DNA of 64,000 nt, from contig NZ_AP021887.1 in the NCBI RefSeq assembly GCF_009731465.1, forward strand, positions 1,234,001-1,298,000. Direction: 5' to 3'. The stretch's first letter is position 1, and each line of letters opens with the position of its first letter. Of this stretch, positions 49,044-57,370 are shown piece after piece. This DNA is from Streptococcus sp. 116-D4 (GTDB lineage Bacteria; Bacillota; Bacilli; Lactobacillales; Streptococcaceae). Both the position numbers and the translations under genes were made by a program. The notes below the pieces were generated by a model. That model did not search any database, was not told where the DNA came from, and saw only the letters and a program-made list of their open reading frames with translations.

Positions 49044-51345
49044 ATTGTTGCAATACTTTTCTTGGCTTAGTACCTTCAGCTGGACCAATGACACCTGCCA
49101 TCTCAAGCTCTTCCATGAGACGGGTCGCACGGTTAAAGCCAACTGATAAACGACGCTGAATCATGGATGCGCTGGCTTTCTGGGTTTCAATGACTAGGGC
49201 CTTGGCTTCCTCAAAAAGCGGATCACCACCAGATTCACCATTTGAAAATTCTCCGTCATTTTCAGCAACCTCACCTGGATCAAAACTCTCATCGTAGTCT
49301 GCATCTGCCTGAGCCTTGATGAAGTTTACAATGCGCTCGACATCATCATCCGAGATAAAGGAGCCTTGGAGACGAACTGGATGATTTTCATCAATCGGTT
49401 TAAAGAGCATGTCTCCTCGACCAAGTAGTTTTTCTGCTCCATTTTCATCCAAAATCGTACGGGAGTCTGTCCCTGATGAAACCGCGAAAGCGACACGAGA
49501 AGGAACATTGGCCTTGATCAGACCAGAAATGACATCAACGGATGGACGCTGAGTTGCAAGAATCATGTGGATACCTGCAGCACGCGCCTTCTGCCCTAGA
49601 CGGATGATGGCATCTTCTACTTCTTTGCTGGCCACCATCATGAGGTCAGCCAACTCATCCACAATCACGACAATGAGCGGTAACTGAACCTGCTTGTACT
49701 CAGACTGGGCATTAAACTCTTCTACCTTGGCATTAAAACCTGCAATATTCCGAACTCCCACCTTGGCAAAGAGTTCATAACGATTTTCCATTTCATCCAC
49801 AACCTTTTGTAGGGCCTTGCTGGCCTTACGTGGATTGGTTACAACTGGAATCAAGAGGTGAGGAATATCATTGTAAACAGATAACTCAACCATCTTGGGA
49901 TCGACCATCATAAATTTAACTTGGTCAGGTCTTGCCTTCATGAGGATGCTAGCGATAATGCCGTTAACAGCTACCGACTTCCCTGAACCCGTTGAACCTG
50001 CAACTAGCAAGTGGGGCATTTTGGAAAGGTCAAATGTTCTTGCGGTGCCATTAACCGCCTTTCCTAAAGGAATTTCCAAGAGATTTTCTGCTTTCGTTTG
50101 AGATTGTTCCCATAGTTCGCGGAAAGAAACTGTCGCAATCTCAGAGTTGGGTACTTCGATACCGACCAGGGATTTCCCAGGGATTGGTGCTTCAATCCGG
50201 ACATCCTTAGCAGCCAAGGCTAGAGCGAGGTCATCTGCTAGATTGGAAATGCGGTTGACCCTTACACCTACTGCTGGTTTGACTTCATACTTGGTCACTG
50301 ATGGCCCAATTTCGGCCCGTTCAACCGTTACCTTGATACCAAAGCTAGCAAAGGTTTCTTCTAGAATTTTGATATTTTCTCGAACGATTTTCTTCTCTTT
50401 AGACTGATCTTTTGGCTTATCTGGGGCAAAGAGTTGTAAACTTGGAAGTTTATATTCAAGGGCTTCCTTGGCTGAAAAATCGACCTGAACATCTTCGTCA
50501 TCAAAGCTATCTTCCTGCTCAGGGAATTCAAGTTCAGCTTGAGGCAGGATGATTTCTGGTTCCACCCACTCTTCTTCTGGAACGGGAGGAACGTCAAGAA
50601 CAACATCATCAGTCAGAATTTCACCCGTTTCCATATCGACAGGAGGCAAATCGAGTAAGGCTTTTTCAGCCTCTTCTTTTTCTAATCTAGCCTCTTGCTC
50701 AGCCTTTTGACGAGCTTTTTCTTCTTGTTTGACAAAGCGTTCCTCTTTTCGACGCTCATGCCCTTCTCGCCATTTGGCAAAGCCTCTACTGAAGAATTCA
50801 GCAATATCGTAAACAGACCAAGGACTGACTAGGAGAGCACCCACTAAAATCAAGATAGAACCAATAAAGTAAGTACCGATATTGGAAAAGAGAAAGGCGA
50901 TTGGCATATAAAGAGCGACCCCAATCAAGCCCCCTCCAGCAAAACTGGTCGTTCGAAAACCAGTCAAATCCGTCACAACCTGAGCCATGGTTCCTTTTAG
51001 AACGGACTTGTCCAAACCATATTTCCAAACCAAGTAGGCTTCAAAAATCAGGAGCAAGCCAGCAAATATGGTGAAAAAACCTGATAAGAGGCCTTCCTGT
51101 TTTCGGATCCACTTAAAAAAGAAAAGATAGACCAAGAGGGCAAATATTGCCAGATAGGCTAGGCTCCCCACCAACAAACGAATTAAATTGTAAAGGGTTA
51201 TACCTGCAGCCCCTAATTTGAAAGCTGCGAAAATCAATAAAATCGCGATTCCTAGCGAAATCAACATTCGTTGAATCGCTTCTTTTCTTTCGAGTTCTGC
51301 TTTAGACGGTCTTCGTCTTGTTTTACTTGTATTCTTGTTTGCCAT
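49042..51345 (-). CDS. ftsK: DNA translocase FtsK/SpoIIIE
   Basis: 767 residues. Four N-terminal membrane helices (about 25-180) anchor it at the division septum. A variable charged linker (about 190-310, Glu/Lys/Ala-rich) follows, then the RecA-like motor with Walker [18 protein letters not shown] and Walker [12 protein letters not shown], and a C-terminal winged-helix gamma domain ([19 protein letters not shown]) that reads polarity sequences. It pumps chromosome ends across the septum and aids dimer resolution. The -10 box lies only six bases before the ATG, so an mRNA from this promoter would be leaderless. Length fits the family. Confidence 0.97.
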   Translation of the reverse strand: MANKNTSKTRRRPSKAELERKEAIQRMLISLGIAILLIFAAFKLGAAGITLYNLIRLLVGSLAYLAIFALLVYLFFFKWIRKQEGLLSGFFTIFAGLLLIFEAYLVWKYGLDKSVLKGTMAQVVTDLTGFRTTSFAGGGLIGVALYMPIAFLFSNIGTYFIGSILILVGALLVSPWSVYDIAEFFSRGFAKWREGHERRKEERFVKQEEKARQKAEQEARLEKEEAEKALLDLPPVDMETGEILTDDVVLDVPPVPEEEWVEPEIILPQAELEFPEQEDSFDDEDVQVDFSAKEALEYKLPSLQLFAPDKPKDQSKEKKIVRENIKILEETFASFGIKVTVERAEIGPSVTKYEVKPAVGVRVNRISNLADDLALALAAKDVRIEAPIPGKSLVGIEVPNSEIATVSFRELWEQSQTKAENLLEIPLGKAVNGTARTFDLSKMPHLLVAGSTGSGKSVAVNGIIASILMKARPDQVKFMMVDPKMVELSVYNDIPHLLIPVVTNPRKASKALQKVVDEMENRYELFAKVGVRNIAGFNAKVEEFNAQSEYKQVQLPLIVVIVDELADLMMVASKEVEDAIIRLGQKARAAGIHMILATQRPSVDVISGLIKANVPSRVAFAVSSGTDSRTILDENGAEKLLGRGDMLFKPIDENHPVRLQGSFISDDDVERIVNFIKAQADADYDESFDPGEVAENDGEFSNGESGGDPLFEEAKALVIETQKASASMIQRRLSVGFNRATRLMEELEMAGVIGPAEGTKPRKVLQQ

Positions 51346-51351
51346 TCTTCT

Positions 51352-51360
51352 ATTATACCA
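51352..51360 (-). promoter_or_regulatory. ftsK promoter abutting the start codon
   Basis: TGGTATAAT on the minus strand, with only AGAAGA between TATAAT and the ATG. Confidence 0.6.
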
Positions 51361-51386
51361 TATTTCACAGGCATTTCGGAAAGAGA

Positions 51387-51416
51387 AAAAGACTGCACCA
51401 AACGGTACAATCTTTT
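51387..51416 (-). terminator. fru operon terminator
   Basis: Thirteen-base stem (AAAAGATTGTACC / GGTGCAGTCTTTT, two wobble pairs), GTTT loop and T-run on the minus strand. Confidence 0.88.
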
Positions 51417-51430
51417 CATTTTTCTATTTT

Positions 51431-53383
51431 TTATGCTTGGGGTTTACGTAGGTAACCATAGACCACACCACTTACGATTGCTCCTACCAAGACAGAAACG
51501 AGGTAAAGGAGAGCATTTGAAGTAAGGGCGATAACGAAGATTCCTCCGTGCGGCGCCATCAGTTTGATACCAGTAAGACCAACGAGGCCACCTGCTACTG
51601 CTGAACCAAGGATGAAGCTTGGGATCGCACGAGCTGGGTCAGCAGCACCAAATGGAATCGCTCCCTCAGTGATAAATGACAAGCCCATGATAATGTTTGT
51701 CAAACCAGAGTTGCGCTCTTCTTTAGTAAATTTATCTTTGAAAAGAAGAGTTGCGACAAAGATTGCAAGTGGTGGCACCATTCCTCCAGCCATAACTGCT
51801 GCCATGGCTACAGAACCACCTGAAGAAACAGTTGCTGCAAGCGTACCTGTACCAAAGACATAAGCAGCTTTGTTAACTGGTCCACCCATGTCAACAGCCA
51901 TCATTCCACCAAGGACGATACCAAGAAGGACAGCTGAACCTCCTCCAAGACCGCCTAGGAAGTCATTCATAGAAGTGTTGATTGCTGCCATTGGGATGTT
52001 CACAGCTAGCATAACAAATCCAGTCAAGATTGTTCCAAGAAGTGGCAAGAGAAGGATTGATTTAGCACCTTCAAGTGAGCGTGGAACTTTTACATATTTC
52101 TTAATCAAGAGAACCAAAGCACCTGCGATAAATCCACCAACAAGGGCACCTAGGAAACCAGATGAGACACCTGCAAGAGTTGAAGTTGCTTCACCACCTG
52201 CGGCATAAGGGATTTTACCAAAGGCAAAACCTTCTTTGGCAATAGCCCCAGCTACAAAACCTGCTACCAAACCTGGTTTTTCAGCGATTGAGTAGGCAAC
52301 ATAACCTGCAAAAACTGGAAGCATCAAACCAAAGGCTGCGCCACCGATTTTCATGAACATAGAAGCGAGTTCATGGTAGGAACCAAGATTTCCCAGGCTA
52401 TCATTTGGCACACCCATAGCACCGTCAATCAAGAAAGCAAGGGCAATCATAATACCACCACCGATAACGAATGGCAACATTTGTGATACACCACTCATCA
52501 AGTGTTTGTAGAAGGCACCACCAAGACTTTGTTTTTCGTTAGAGACAGTTGCAGCTTTTGCACCATTAGCGGCACGGTAGACTTCAGCATCTCCTGAAAG
52601 AGCCAAGTTAATCAATTCTTCTGTTTTACGGATACCGTCAGCAACTGGACGATTGATCAATGGTTTGCCATCGAAACGATCCATTTCTACAGCCTTGTCT
52701 GCTGCAATGATAACAGCTTTAGCCTTACGAATGTCTTCGGCAGTTAGTTGGTTACCAACACCGCTAGCACCGTTGGTTTCGACCTTGATACCAACACCCA
52801 TTTCAGCAGCTACTTTTTGAAGGGCTTCTTGGGCCATGTAAGTGTGGGCGATACCTGTCGTACAAGCAGTTACAGCAACGATAAAGTCACCAGATTCATT
52901 CGCAGAAACTTGTACTGGTTCTTGATATTTTTCTGAAGCTTGGTTAAAGAGTTCAATAACTTGGTCAGCTGATGTTGCTTGACGAAGTTTGTCAGCAAAG
53001 CCGTCTTTCATCAAGTATTGAGACAATTCTGCCAAGGCTGCCAAGTGAGTGTCATTGGCACCTTCTGGAGCTGCAATCATAAAGAAGAGGTCAGTTGCTT
53101 GTCCATCCAAGCTCTCATAATCAACACCCTTGTTTGACTTAGCAAAAAGAACAGTCGCTTCTTTGACAGCAGCGTTTTTGCTGTGTGGCATTGCAATACC
53201 ATCACCTAAACCAGTAGAAGTCAAAGCTTCACGCGCTAAAATTCCTTCTTTGAAGGTTTCAAAATCTGACACATATCCGTGCTCTACCAAGCTATGAATC
53301 ATTTCTTCGATAGCTGCTGTTTTTTCAGTTGCTTGCAAATCAAGCAACATGACATCTTTTCTCAATAGGTCTTGAATTTTCAT
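51431..53383 (-). CDS. fruA: Fructose PTS transporter subunit IIABC
   Basis: 650 residues with three PTS domains in order A-B-C. IIA (1-150) holds the phospho-His in GIAMPHSKNAAV. IIB (about 165-265) has the phospho-Cys in AVTACTTGIAHTYMAQ. IIC (about 290-640) is a multi-helix membrane permease (GGGIMIALAFLIDG, LGGGSAVLLGIVLGGMMAVDMGGPVNKA). It imports fructose as fructose-1-phosphate using HPr-derived phosphate. The start overlaps fruK by four bases; last gene of fruR-fruK-fruA. Codon use suggests high expression. Confidence 0.97.
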   Translation of the reverse strand: MKIQDLLRKDVMLLDLQATEKTAAIEEMIHSLVEHGYVSDFETFKEGILAREALTSTGLGDGIAMPHSKNAAVKEATVLFAKSNKGVDYESLDGQATDLFFMIAAPEGANDTHLAALAELSQYLMKDGFADKLRQATSADQVIELFNQASEKYQEPVQVSANESGDFIVAVTACTTGIAHTYMAQEALQKVAAEMGVGIKVETNGASGVGNQLTAEDIRKAKAVIIAADKAVEMDRFDGKPLINRPVADGIRKTEELINLALSGDAEVYRAANGAKAATVSNEKQSLGGAFYKHLMSGVSQMLPFVIGGGIMIALAFLIDGAMGVPNDSLGNLGSYHELASMFMKIGGAAFGLMLPVFAGYVAYSIAEKPGLVAGFVAGAIAKEGFAFGKIPYAAGGEATSTLAGVSSGFLGALVGGFIAGALVLLIKKYVKVPRSLEGAKSILLLPLLGTILTGFVMLAVNIPMAAINTSMNDFLGGLGGGSAVLLGIVLGGMMAVDMGGPVNKAAYVFGTGTLAATVSSGGSVAMAAVMAGGMVPPLAIFVATLLFKDKFTKEERNSGLTNIIMGLSFITEGAIPFGAADPARAIPSFILGSAVAGGLVGLTGIKLMAPHGGIFVIALTSNALLYLVSVLVGAIVSGVVYGYLRKPQA

Positions 53384-54291
53384 CGTTTTTCTACCTCAAC
53401 TTTTTCATATGTATCTTTAATAAATTCAACCGTTGCCAAGTCATCCGAGAATGTCGTTGCTGTTCCGCAAGCCACTCCCCATTTGAAGGCTTCTACTGCG
53501 TCTTTTGATTTAACAAACTCACCAGTAAATCCAGCAACCATAGAGTCACCAGCCCCAACTGAGTTTTTGACTGTTCCCTTGATTGGTTTAGCAAAGTAAG
53601 CTCCCTCTGATGTGACAAGAAGGGCACCATCACCAGCCATAGAGATAATAACATTTTGAGCACCTTTAGCCAGCAACTCACGAGCATATTTTTCAATCTC
53701 ATCTAAGCTTTCAAGTTTAACTCCAAAGATAGCTCCAAGTTCGTGATTATTTGGTTTAACCAAAAGTGGCTGGTAGTCCAAACTATCAATCAAGGTCTGA
53801 CCTTCAAAGTCACAGACTACTTGCGCACCAGTTTGGCGCGTCAAGGCAATCAAATCCTTATAGATGACATTGCCTAAGTTTTTAGCGCTTGAACCTGCAA
53901 AGACAACTGTATCTTCTGCAGTCAGACTAGATAAAATAGCTTTCAATTCTTCTAGCTGAGCTGGTTCAACAGTTGGACCCGTTCCGTTGATTTCTGTTTC
54001 TTGGTCTGCTTTAATCTTGACATTGATGCGAGTATCTTCTGCTACTTGGACAAAACGTGTCTCGATTTCTTCCTCTCCCAGAGTATCTGTGATAAATTTA
54101 CCAGTAAAGCCTCCGATAAATCCAGTCGCTGTATTTGGAATATCTAAGCGCTTCAAGACACGACTGACATTGATTCCTTTCCCACCAGCAAACTTATCAT
54201 CACTGTCCATACGATTGACACTACCGACTTGGACTTGGTCCAAGCGCACGATATAGTCAATGGATGGATTGAGTGTGACTGTATAAATCAT
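53380..54291 (-). CDS. fruK: 1-phosphofructokinase
   Basis: 303 residues, PfkB family. The N-terminal substrate part is MIYTVTLNPSIDYIV and FAGGKGINVSRVLKRL. The C-terminal ATP/anion-hole motif is VGAGDSMVAGFTGEFV with the catalytic Asp. It turns fructose-1-phosphate into fructose-1,6-bisphosphate. Overlaps of four bases with both fruR and fruA show tight translational coupling. The call over tagatose-6-phosphate kinase rests on this operon context. Confidence 0.96.
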   Translation of the reverse strand: MIYTVTLNPSIDYIVRLDQVQVGSVNRMDSDDKFAGGKGINVSRVLKRLDIPNTATGFIGGFTGKFITDTLGEEEIETRFVQVAEDTRINVKIKADQETEINGTGPTVEPAQLEELKAILSSLTAEDTVVFAGSSAKNLGNVIYKDLIALTRQTGAQVVCDFEGQTLIDSLDYQPLLVKPNNHELGAIFGVKLESLDEIEKYARELLAKGAQNVIISMAGDGALLVTSEGAYFAKPIKGTVKNSVGAGDSMVAGFTGEFVKSKDAVEAFKWGVACGTATTFSDDLATVEFIKDTYEKVEVEKR

Positions 54292-55028
54292 ACTTCTATT
54301 ACCTCCGTTTTCTCCTTAATAACCTGCAAGAGCTCATGCCCTTGACTTGTGATAACGATAGCACGTTTGAGTGGTGCTACCTTGGCAAAGCAAGTTTGTC
54401 CAATTTTAGACGAATCGACCAAGACATAGGTCTGTTTGGCATTTTCTAAAATAGCACGCTTCACAGCTCCCTCCTCCATATCAGGAGTCGTATAATAGCC
54501 ATCGTCCACACCATTCATCCCGATAAAGGCACGGTCAAAGTGTAATTGGTTAATCTGGTTAAGAGCAACGCCCCCGATACTAGCATCTGTCGCCATCTTG
54601 ACACTTCCTCCAACCATGACAGTTGGAATCTGCTTTTCAACCAACTGAGCAGCATGGTGAATCGAATTGGTCACGACTGTAACATTCTTATTGACCAATT
54701 CATGAATCAAAAAAGCAGTTGTTGTTCCAGCATCGATAAAGATGACATCTTGTTCCCTAATAAGAGAGGCTGCTTTCTGAGCCAGTAGTTTCTTCTCTTG
54801 AAGGTTTTTGACAGATTTTTCTTGAATGGTTTCTTCTTCCTGCAAGGAATGGGGCAATTCTGCTCCACCATGCACGCGACGAAGCTTGTTTTCCGCTTCC
54901 AACTCATCCAAGTCTCTTCGAACCGTTGATTCTGAGGTCTCTAGCAAACTAACTAATTTTTCTAGAGATACTACATGATGTTGATGTAACTCCTCTAAAA
55001 TCAGTTGCTTCCGCTCTGTTTTTAACAC
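54288..55028 (-). CDS. fruR: DeoR-family regulator of the fructose operon
   Basis: 246 residues. An N-terminal DeoR winged HTH (KLVSLLETSESTVRRDLDELE, then LRRVHGGAELPHS) is followed by a sugar-phosphate-binding domain (VIFIDAGTTTAFLIHEL, VVTNSIHHAAQLV, MVGGSVKMATDASIGG). It should bind fructose-1-phosphate as inducer and control its own operon. The start is GTG at 55026-55028, supported by AGGAGGTGAT seven bases upstream. First gene of the operon; the promoter overlaps a near-perfect cre, so CcpA control is likely as well. Confidence 0.95.
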   Translation of the reverse strand: MLKTERKQLILEELHQHHVVSLEKLVSLLETSESTVRRDLDELEAENKLRRVHGGAELPHSLQEEETIQEKSVKNLQEKKLLAQKAASLIREQDVIFIDAGTTTAFLIHELVNKNVTVVTNSIHHAAQLVEKQIPTVMVGGSVKMATDASIGGVALNQINQLHFDRAFIGMNGVDDGYYTTPDMEEGAVKRAILENAKQTYVLVDSSKIGQTCFAKVAPLKRAIVITSQGHELLQVIKEKTEVIEV

Positions 55029-55040
55029 TGTATCACCTCC

Positions 55041-55054
55041 TGTTATCGTTTACA
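55041..55054. promoter_or_regulatory. cre site in the fru leader
   Basis: TGTTATCGTTTACA fits the CcpA consensus TGNAANCGNTNNCA at all but one defined position. It lies just downstream of the predicted start point. Confidence 0.72.
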
Positions 55055-55060
55055 CTATTC

Positions 55061-55088
55061 ATTCTATCACACTTTCTTTCAAAGTCAA
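55061..55088 (-). promoter_or_regulatory. fru operon promoter and possible FruR operator
   Basis: TTGACT (55083-55088), 16-base spacer, TAGAAT (55061-55066) on the minus strand. TTTCTTTCAAA occurs twice, 30 bases apart (about 55073 and 55103), once over the spacer; a plausible paired FruR operator. Confidence 0.7.
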
Positions 55089-55145
55089 TCGCTTTTTATC
55101 ATTTTCTTTCAAATTCTATCATTTTCCTTATTTCTAGAATTTTTA

Positions 55146-55174
55146 TTGCAAGATAAGAGTCTTTATGGTAGACT
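55146..55174 (+). promoter_or_regulatory. tRNA-Ser promoter
   Basis: TTGCAA (55146-55151), 17-base spacer, TAGACT (55169-55174). Confidence 0.65.
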
Positions 55175-55189
55175 ATTTGAGTAAGTATT

Positions 55190-55277
55190 GGAAGATTACT
55201 CAAGAGGCTTAAGAGGCCGTGTTGGAAACGCGGTAGGCGTGTAACAGCGTGCGTGGGTTCGAATCCCATGTCTTCCG
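55190..55277 (+). tRNA. tRNA-Ser (anticodon GGA)
   Basis: 88 bases with a long variable arm, as expected of tRNA-Ser. Acceptor GGAAGAT pairs with GTCTTCC; discriminator G at 55277; anticodon stem CCGTG/CGCGG encloses loop TTGGAAA with anticodon GGA (reads UCC/UCU). T-arm has GTGGGTTCGAATCCCAT. CCA is not encoded. It has its own promoter and terminator. Confidence 0.96.
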
Positions 55278-55299
55278 TAGAAGAGAAAAATTATTTCTA

Positions 55300-55329
55300 G
55301 GATACGACAAAAATGTTGTATCCTTTTTT
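55300..55329 (+). terminator. tRNA-Ser terminator
   Basis: GGATACGACA / TGTTGTATCC stem (one wobble pair), AAAA loop, TTTTTT. Confidence 0.9.
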
Positions 55330-55359
55330 ATCGCTTTTTTAAAAATAGGGTCTGTTTGT

Positions 55360-55474
55360 GACTCCTTTTGTGACTCCCTTTTTTGCAAAAGAATACCAAG
55401 GAATACTAAAGATAAAAATAAAAAAACGTTGATTTAACAACGTTTTACCAAGGAATGCAAAAGAATGCAAAGGA
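55360..55474 (-). repeat. Short direct repeats flanking the tmRNA 3' end
   Basis: On the plus strand GTGACTCC occurs twice (about 55359-55380) and variants of AAGAATGCAAAGGAATA / CCAAGGAATGC repeat four times (about 55390-55476), two copies on each side of the tmRNA terminator. Repeats next to a tmRNA 3' end resemble a used attachment site, but no integrase is present here. Confidence 0.4.
55415..55444 (-). terminator. tmRNA terminator
   Basis: AACGTTG / CAACGTT stem with a 6-base loop, then TTTTTTATTTTT on the minus strand. Confidence 0.88.
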
Positions 55475-55478
55475 ATAA

Positions 55479-55823
55479 TGGAGCCGGTGGGAGTCGAACC
55501 CACGTCCAAACACCTGCCAACATATTTGTCTACAACCATAGGTTATGTATTAGTTTAACAGCCCCTCGACACATAACTCAAGCCTAGAAACTGCGAGTCT
55601 ATTAATCTCTTATCAAGCCGCTAGACAAGACTTGATCGTATCTCGCTAATAATAAGACCTGTCATTGAACACGAGCAATCCAAATCGGGTCACGTCTGCT
55701 GGTTTTTAGGCAGCTAGAGCGTAAGAAGTGTTATTTTTTGCAGTTATATTTAACTGAGCGTTTACGTCGCCACACGAGTCGCAAAATATGCCTCATAATG
55801 CCTGTCGAATCCGTAACGACCCC
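55479..55823 (-). ncRNA. ssrA: tmRNA
   Basis: 345 bases. The 5' end GGGGTCGTTACGGATTCGAC and the 3' end with TTCGACTCCCACCGGCTCCA make the tRNA-like domain with encoded CCA. The tag frame (55706-55741) begins at the resume codon GCA and decodes AKNNTSYALAA followed by TAA, the tag I recall for pneumococcus. It rescues stalled ribosomes with SmpB and marks products for proteolysis. Confidence 0.98.
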
Positions 55824-55839
55824 AAAAGACAATAAAACC

Positions 55840-55868
55840 ATTATACCTTATCTAACTCAAAAATGCAA
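55840..55868 (-). promoter_or_regulatory. tmRNA promoter
   Basis: TTGCAT (55863-55868), 17-base spacer, TATAAT (55840-55845) on the minus strand, about 10 bases before the mature 5' end once the start point is allowed for. Confidence 0.8.
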
Positions 55869-55884
55869 AAAGGAAATCAACTAA

Positions 55885-56520
55885 CTACACAAGATAGTCT
55901 TTCAAGTCTTTTGTCAAAACCTGATAACCAGTAACACTAAGGTGCAACCCATCAGTTGTATAATCTTTTTTGAGTTGGCCTACCTGGTCTGTCAAACTAT
56001 CAAAAACTGGTACAAATTCTACCTGCATATAGGCAGAAGCAAGCTCTTGATAGGCGTGATTCCATTTCTGAATTTTTTCATTCGTGCGGATATAGACTGT
56101 CTGCTTGTACTCCTCTCCCTCATTGACTGGCAAAATCGAAAGCAATTTAATCTCTGTCAATGGATAATCATGAGCAATGGATTGAATGATCGATTCGAGA
56201 TTATTGAGAGCCTCATTCAAAGGCACATCTTTTCCGATATCATTTGTCCCAATCATAAGGACAATTTTATCTACTGCTCCACCGTACAGATGCGCATCTA
56301 GATTTTCTACTAACAGCCCTGTCTGATAACCTCGAATGCCTCGATTGACAATCGTCTTCGAAGTTCCAAATAGCTCCTGTATAGGATAATACTCGACAAT
56401 GGAATCCCCAATAAAAAGAATGTCGGGCTCTACAACAGAAACTTGATTTAAGTGACGATACTTGGTTTGGATTTTTTCTTGTTCCTTTAGTAACCAATTT
56501 TCTAATAACTGTACTGCCAC
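55885..56520 (-). CDS. SGNH/GDSL hydrolase (PAF-acetylhydrolase-like)
   Basis: 211 residues, SGNH fold: block I ILFIGDSIVEYYP (Ser), block II Gly in NRGIRGYQTGLL, block III IGTNDIGKD (Asn), block V DGLHLSVTGYQ (Asp and His). Pneumococcal databases label the orthologue a platelet-activating-factor acetylhydrolase. However, it lacks a signal peptide, so a cytosolic esterase or deacetylase is equally likely. The start is GTG (56518-56520) with AAGGAG six bases upstream. It overlaps the end region of the Cof gene closely (1-base gap), so the two are co-translated. Confidence 0.88.
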   Translation of the reverse strand: MAVQLLENWLLKEQEKIQTKYRHLNQVSVVEPDILFIGDSIVEYYPIQELFGTSKTIVNRGIRGYQTGLLVENLDAHLYGGAVDKIVLMIGTNDIGKDVPLNEALNNLESIIQSIAHDYPLTEIKLLSILPVNEGEEYKQTVYIRTNEKIQKWNHAYQELASAYMQVEFVPVFDSLTDQVGQLKKDYTTDGLHLSVTGYQVLTKDLKDYLV

Positions 56521-56521
56521 T

Positions 56522-57349
56522 TCATTCTCCTTTTTCTAACCAGTTTTCCAAGACTTGATAAACTCCTCCTTGGCTGTTGGCTGGCGCCAGAGCAGTCGCC
56601 ACAGCTTTGGCTTTATCATCAGCATTTTCCATCGCATAGGCAATTCCAGCCATTTCAAGCATTTCAACATCATTTTCACTGTCACCAAAAGCCATGATTT
56701 GTTGGGGGGTCAAGTTCCAACGTTTGAGTAATTCTTCCAAGCCCCATGCTTTATGAATCCCAGCTTGAAGGATATCAATGCAACCATAGCCACTTGATAC
56801 AGCCCGAACACGACCATCAAAGAGGTCATTGATTTCTTCCAAAACCGAGCTCAAACGTTCCTCACCAACAACCATACTCATCTTGAGCACACCACCAAAG
56901 AGGTCAGAGGTTAATTCGTCCACAAATTGCATCCGTTGGTAGAATTTTTCAATCATCTCTGGAGTCATAAAATTTTCAAGGTCTGTAAAAATCGTACCTT
57001 CTTTGACGAAACCACCCTTCATCCCCGTTACAACAAACTGGTCCTGACACGCTCGACTCTTGAAATGAGCCAAAGCCTTATCGACAATGGCTTCATCCCA
57101 AGTCTGAGCCTGAATCAGTTCATTGTTTTCAAACATACGAGCACCATTAGCAACCACCAGAACCACCCGATCGACCAAGTGCTCCAGTAGTTGCCTCATG
57201 CGGTGAATTTCATTTCCAGTCGCGATGACAAAACGAATACCCCTTTGATCCAACTGATCTAAAATCTTTTCCAAGCGTGGGAGATCAAGCTGGCCTCTAG
57301 CATCCAGCAAGGTCCCATCCATATCTGTCGCAATTACCTTAATCGTCAT
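56522..57349 (-). CDS. Cof-type HAD family phosphatase
   Basis: 275 residues. HAD motif I ATDMDGTLLDARG (nucleophile Asp), motif II VIATGNEIHRM, motif III Lys near AGIHKAWGLEELL, and motif IV FGDSENDVEMLEMAG. The large C2B cap (about 85-190) places it in the Cof/YidA group of sugar-phosphate or nucleotide phosphatases; substrate unknown. Cytosolic. It lies between capA and the SGNH hydrolase gene on one strand with short gaps. Confidence 0.93.
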   Translation of the reverse strand: MTIKVIATDMDGTLLDARGQLDLPRLEKILDQLDQRGIRFVIATGNEIHRMRQLLEHLVDRVVLVVANGARMFENNELIQAQTWDEAIVDKALAHFKSRACQDQFVVTGMKGGFVKEGTIFTDLENFMTPEMIEKFYQRMQFVDELTSDLFGGVLKMSMVVGEERLSSVLEEINDLFDGRVRAVSSGYGCIDILQAGIHKAWGLEELLKRWNLTPQQIMAFGDSENDVEMLEMAGIAYAMENADDKAKAVATALAPANSQGGVYQVLENWLEKGE

Positions 57350-57370
57350 TTACTTTCCTCTGAATTCAAG

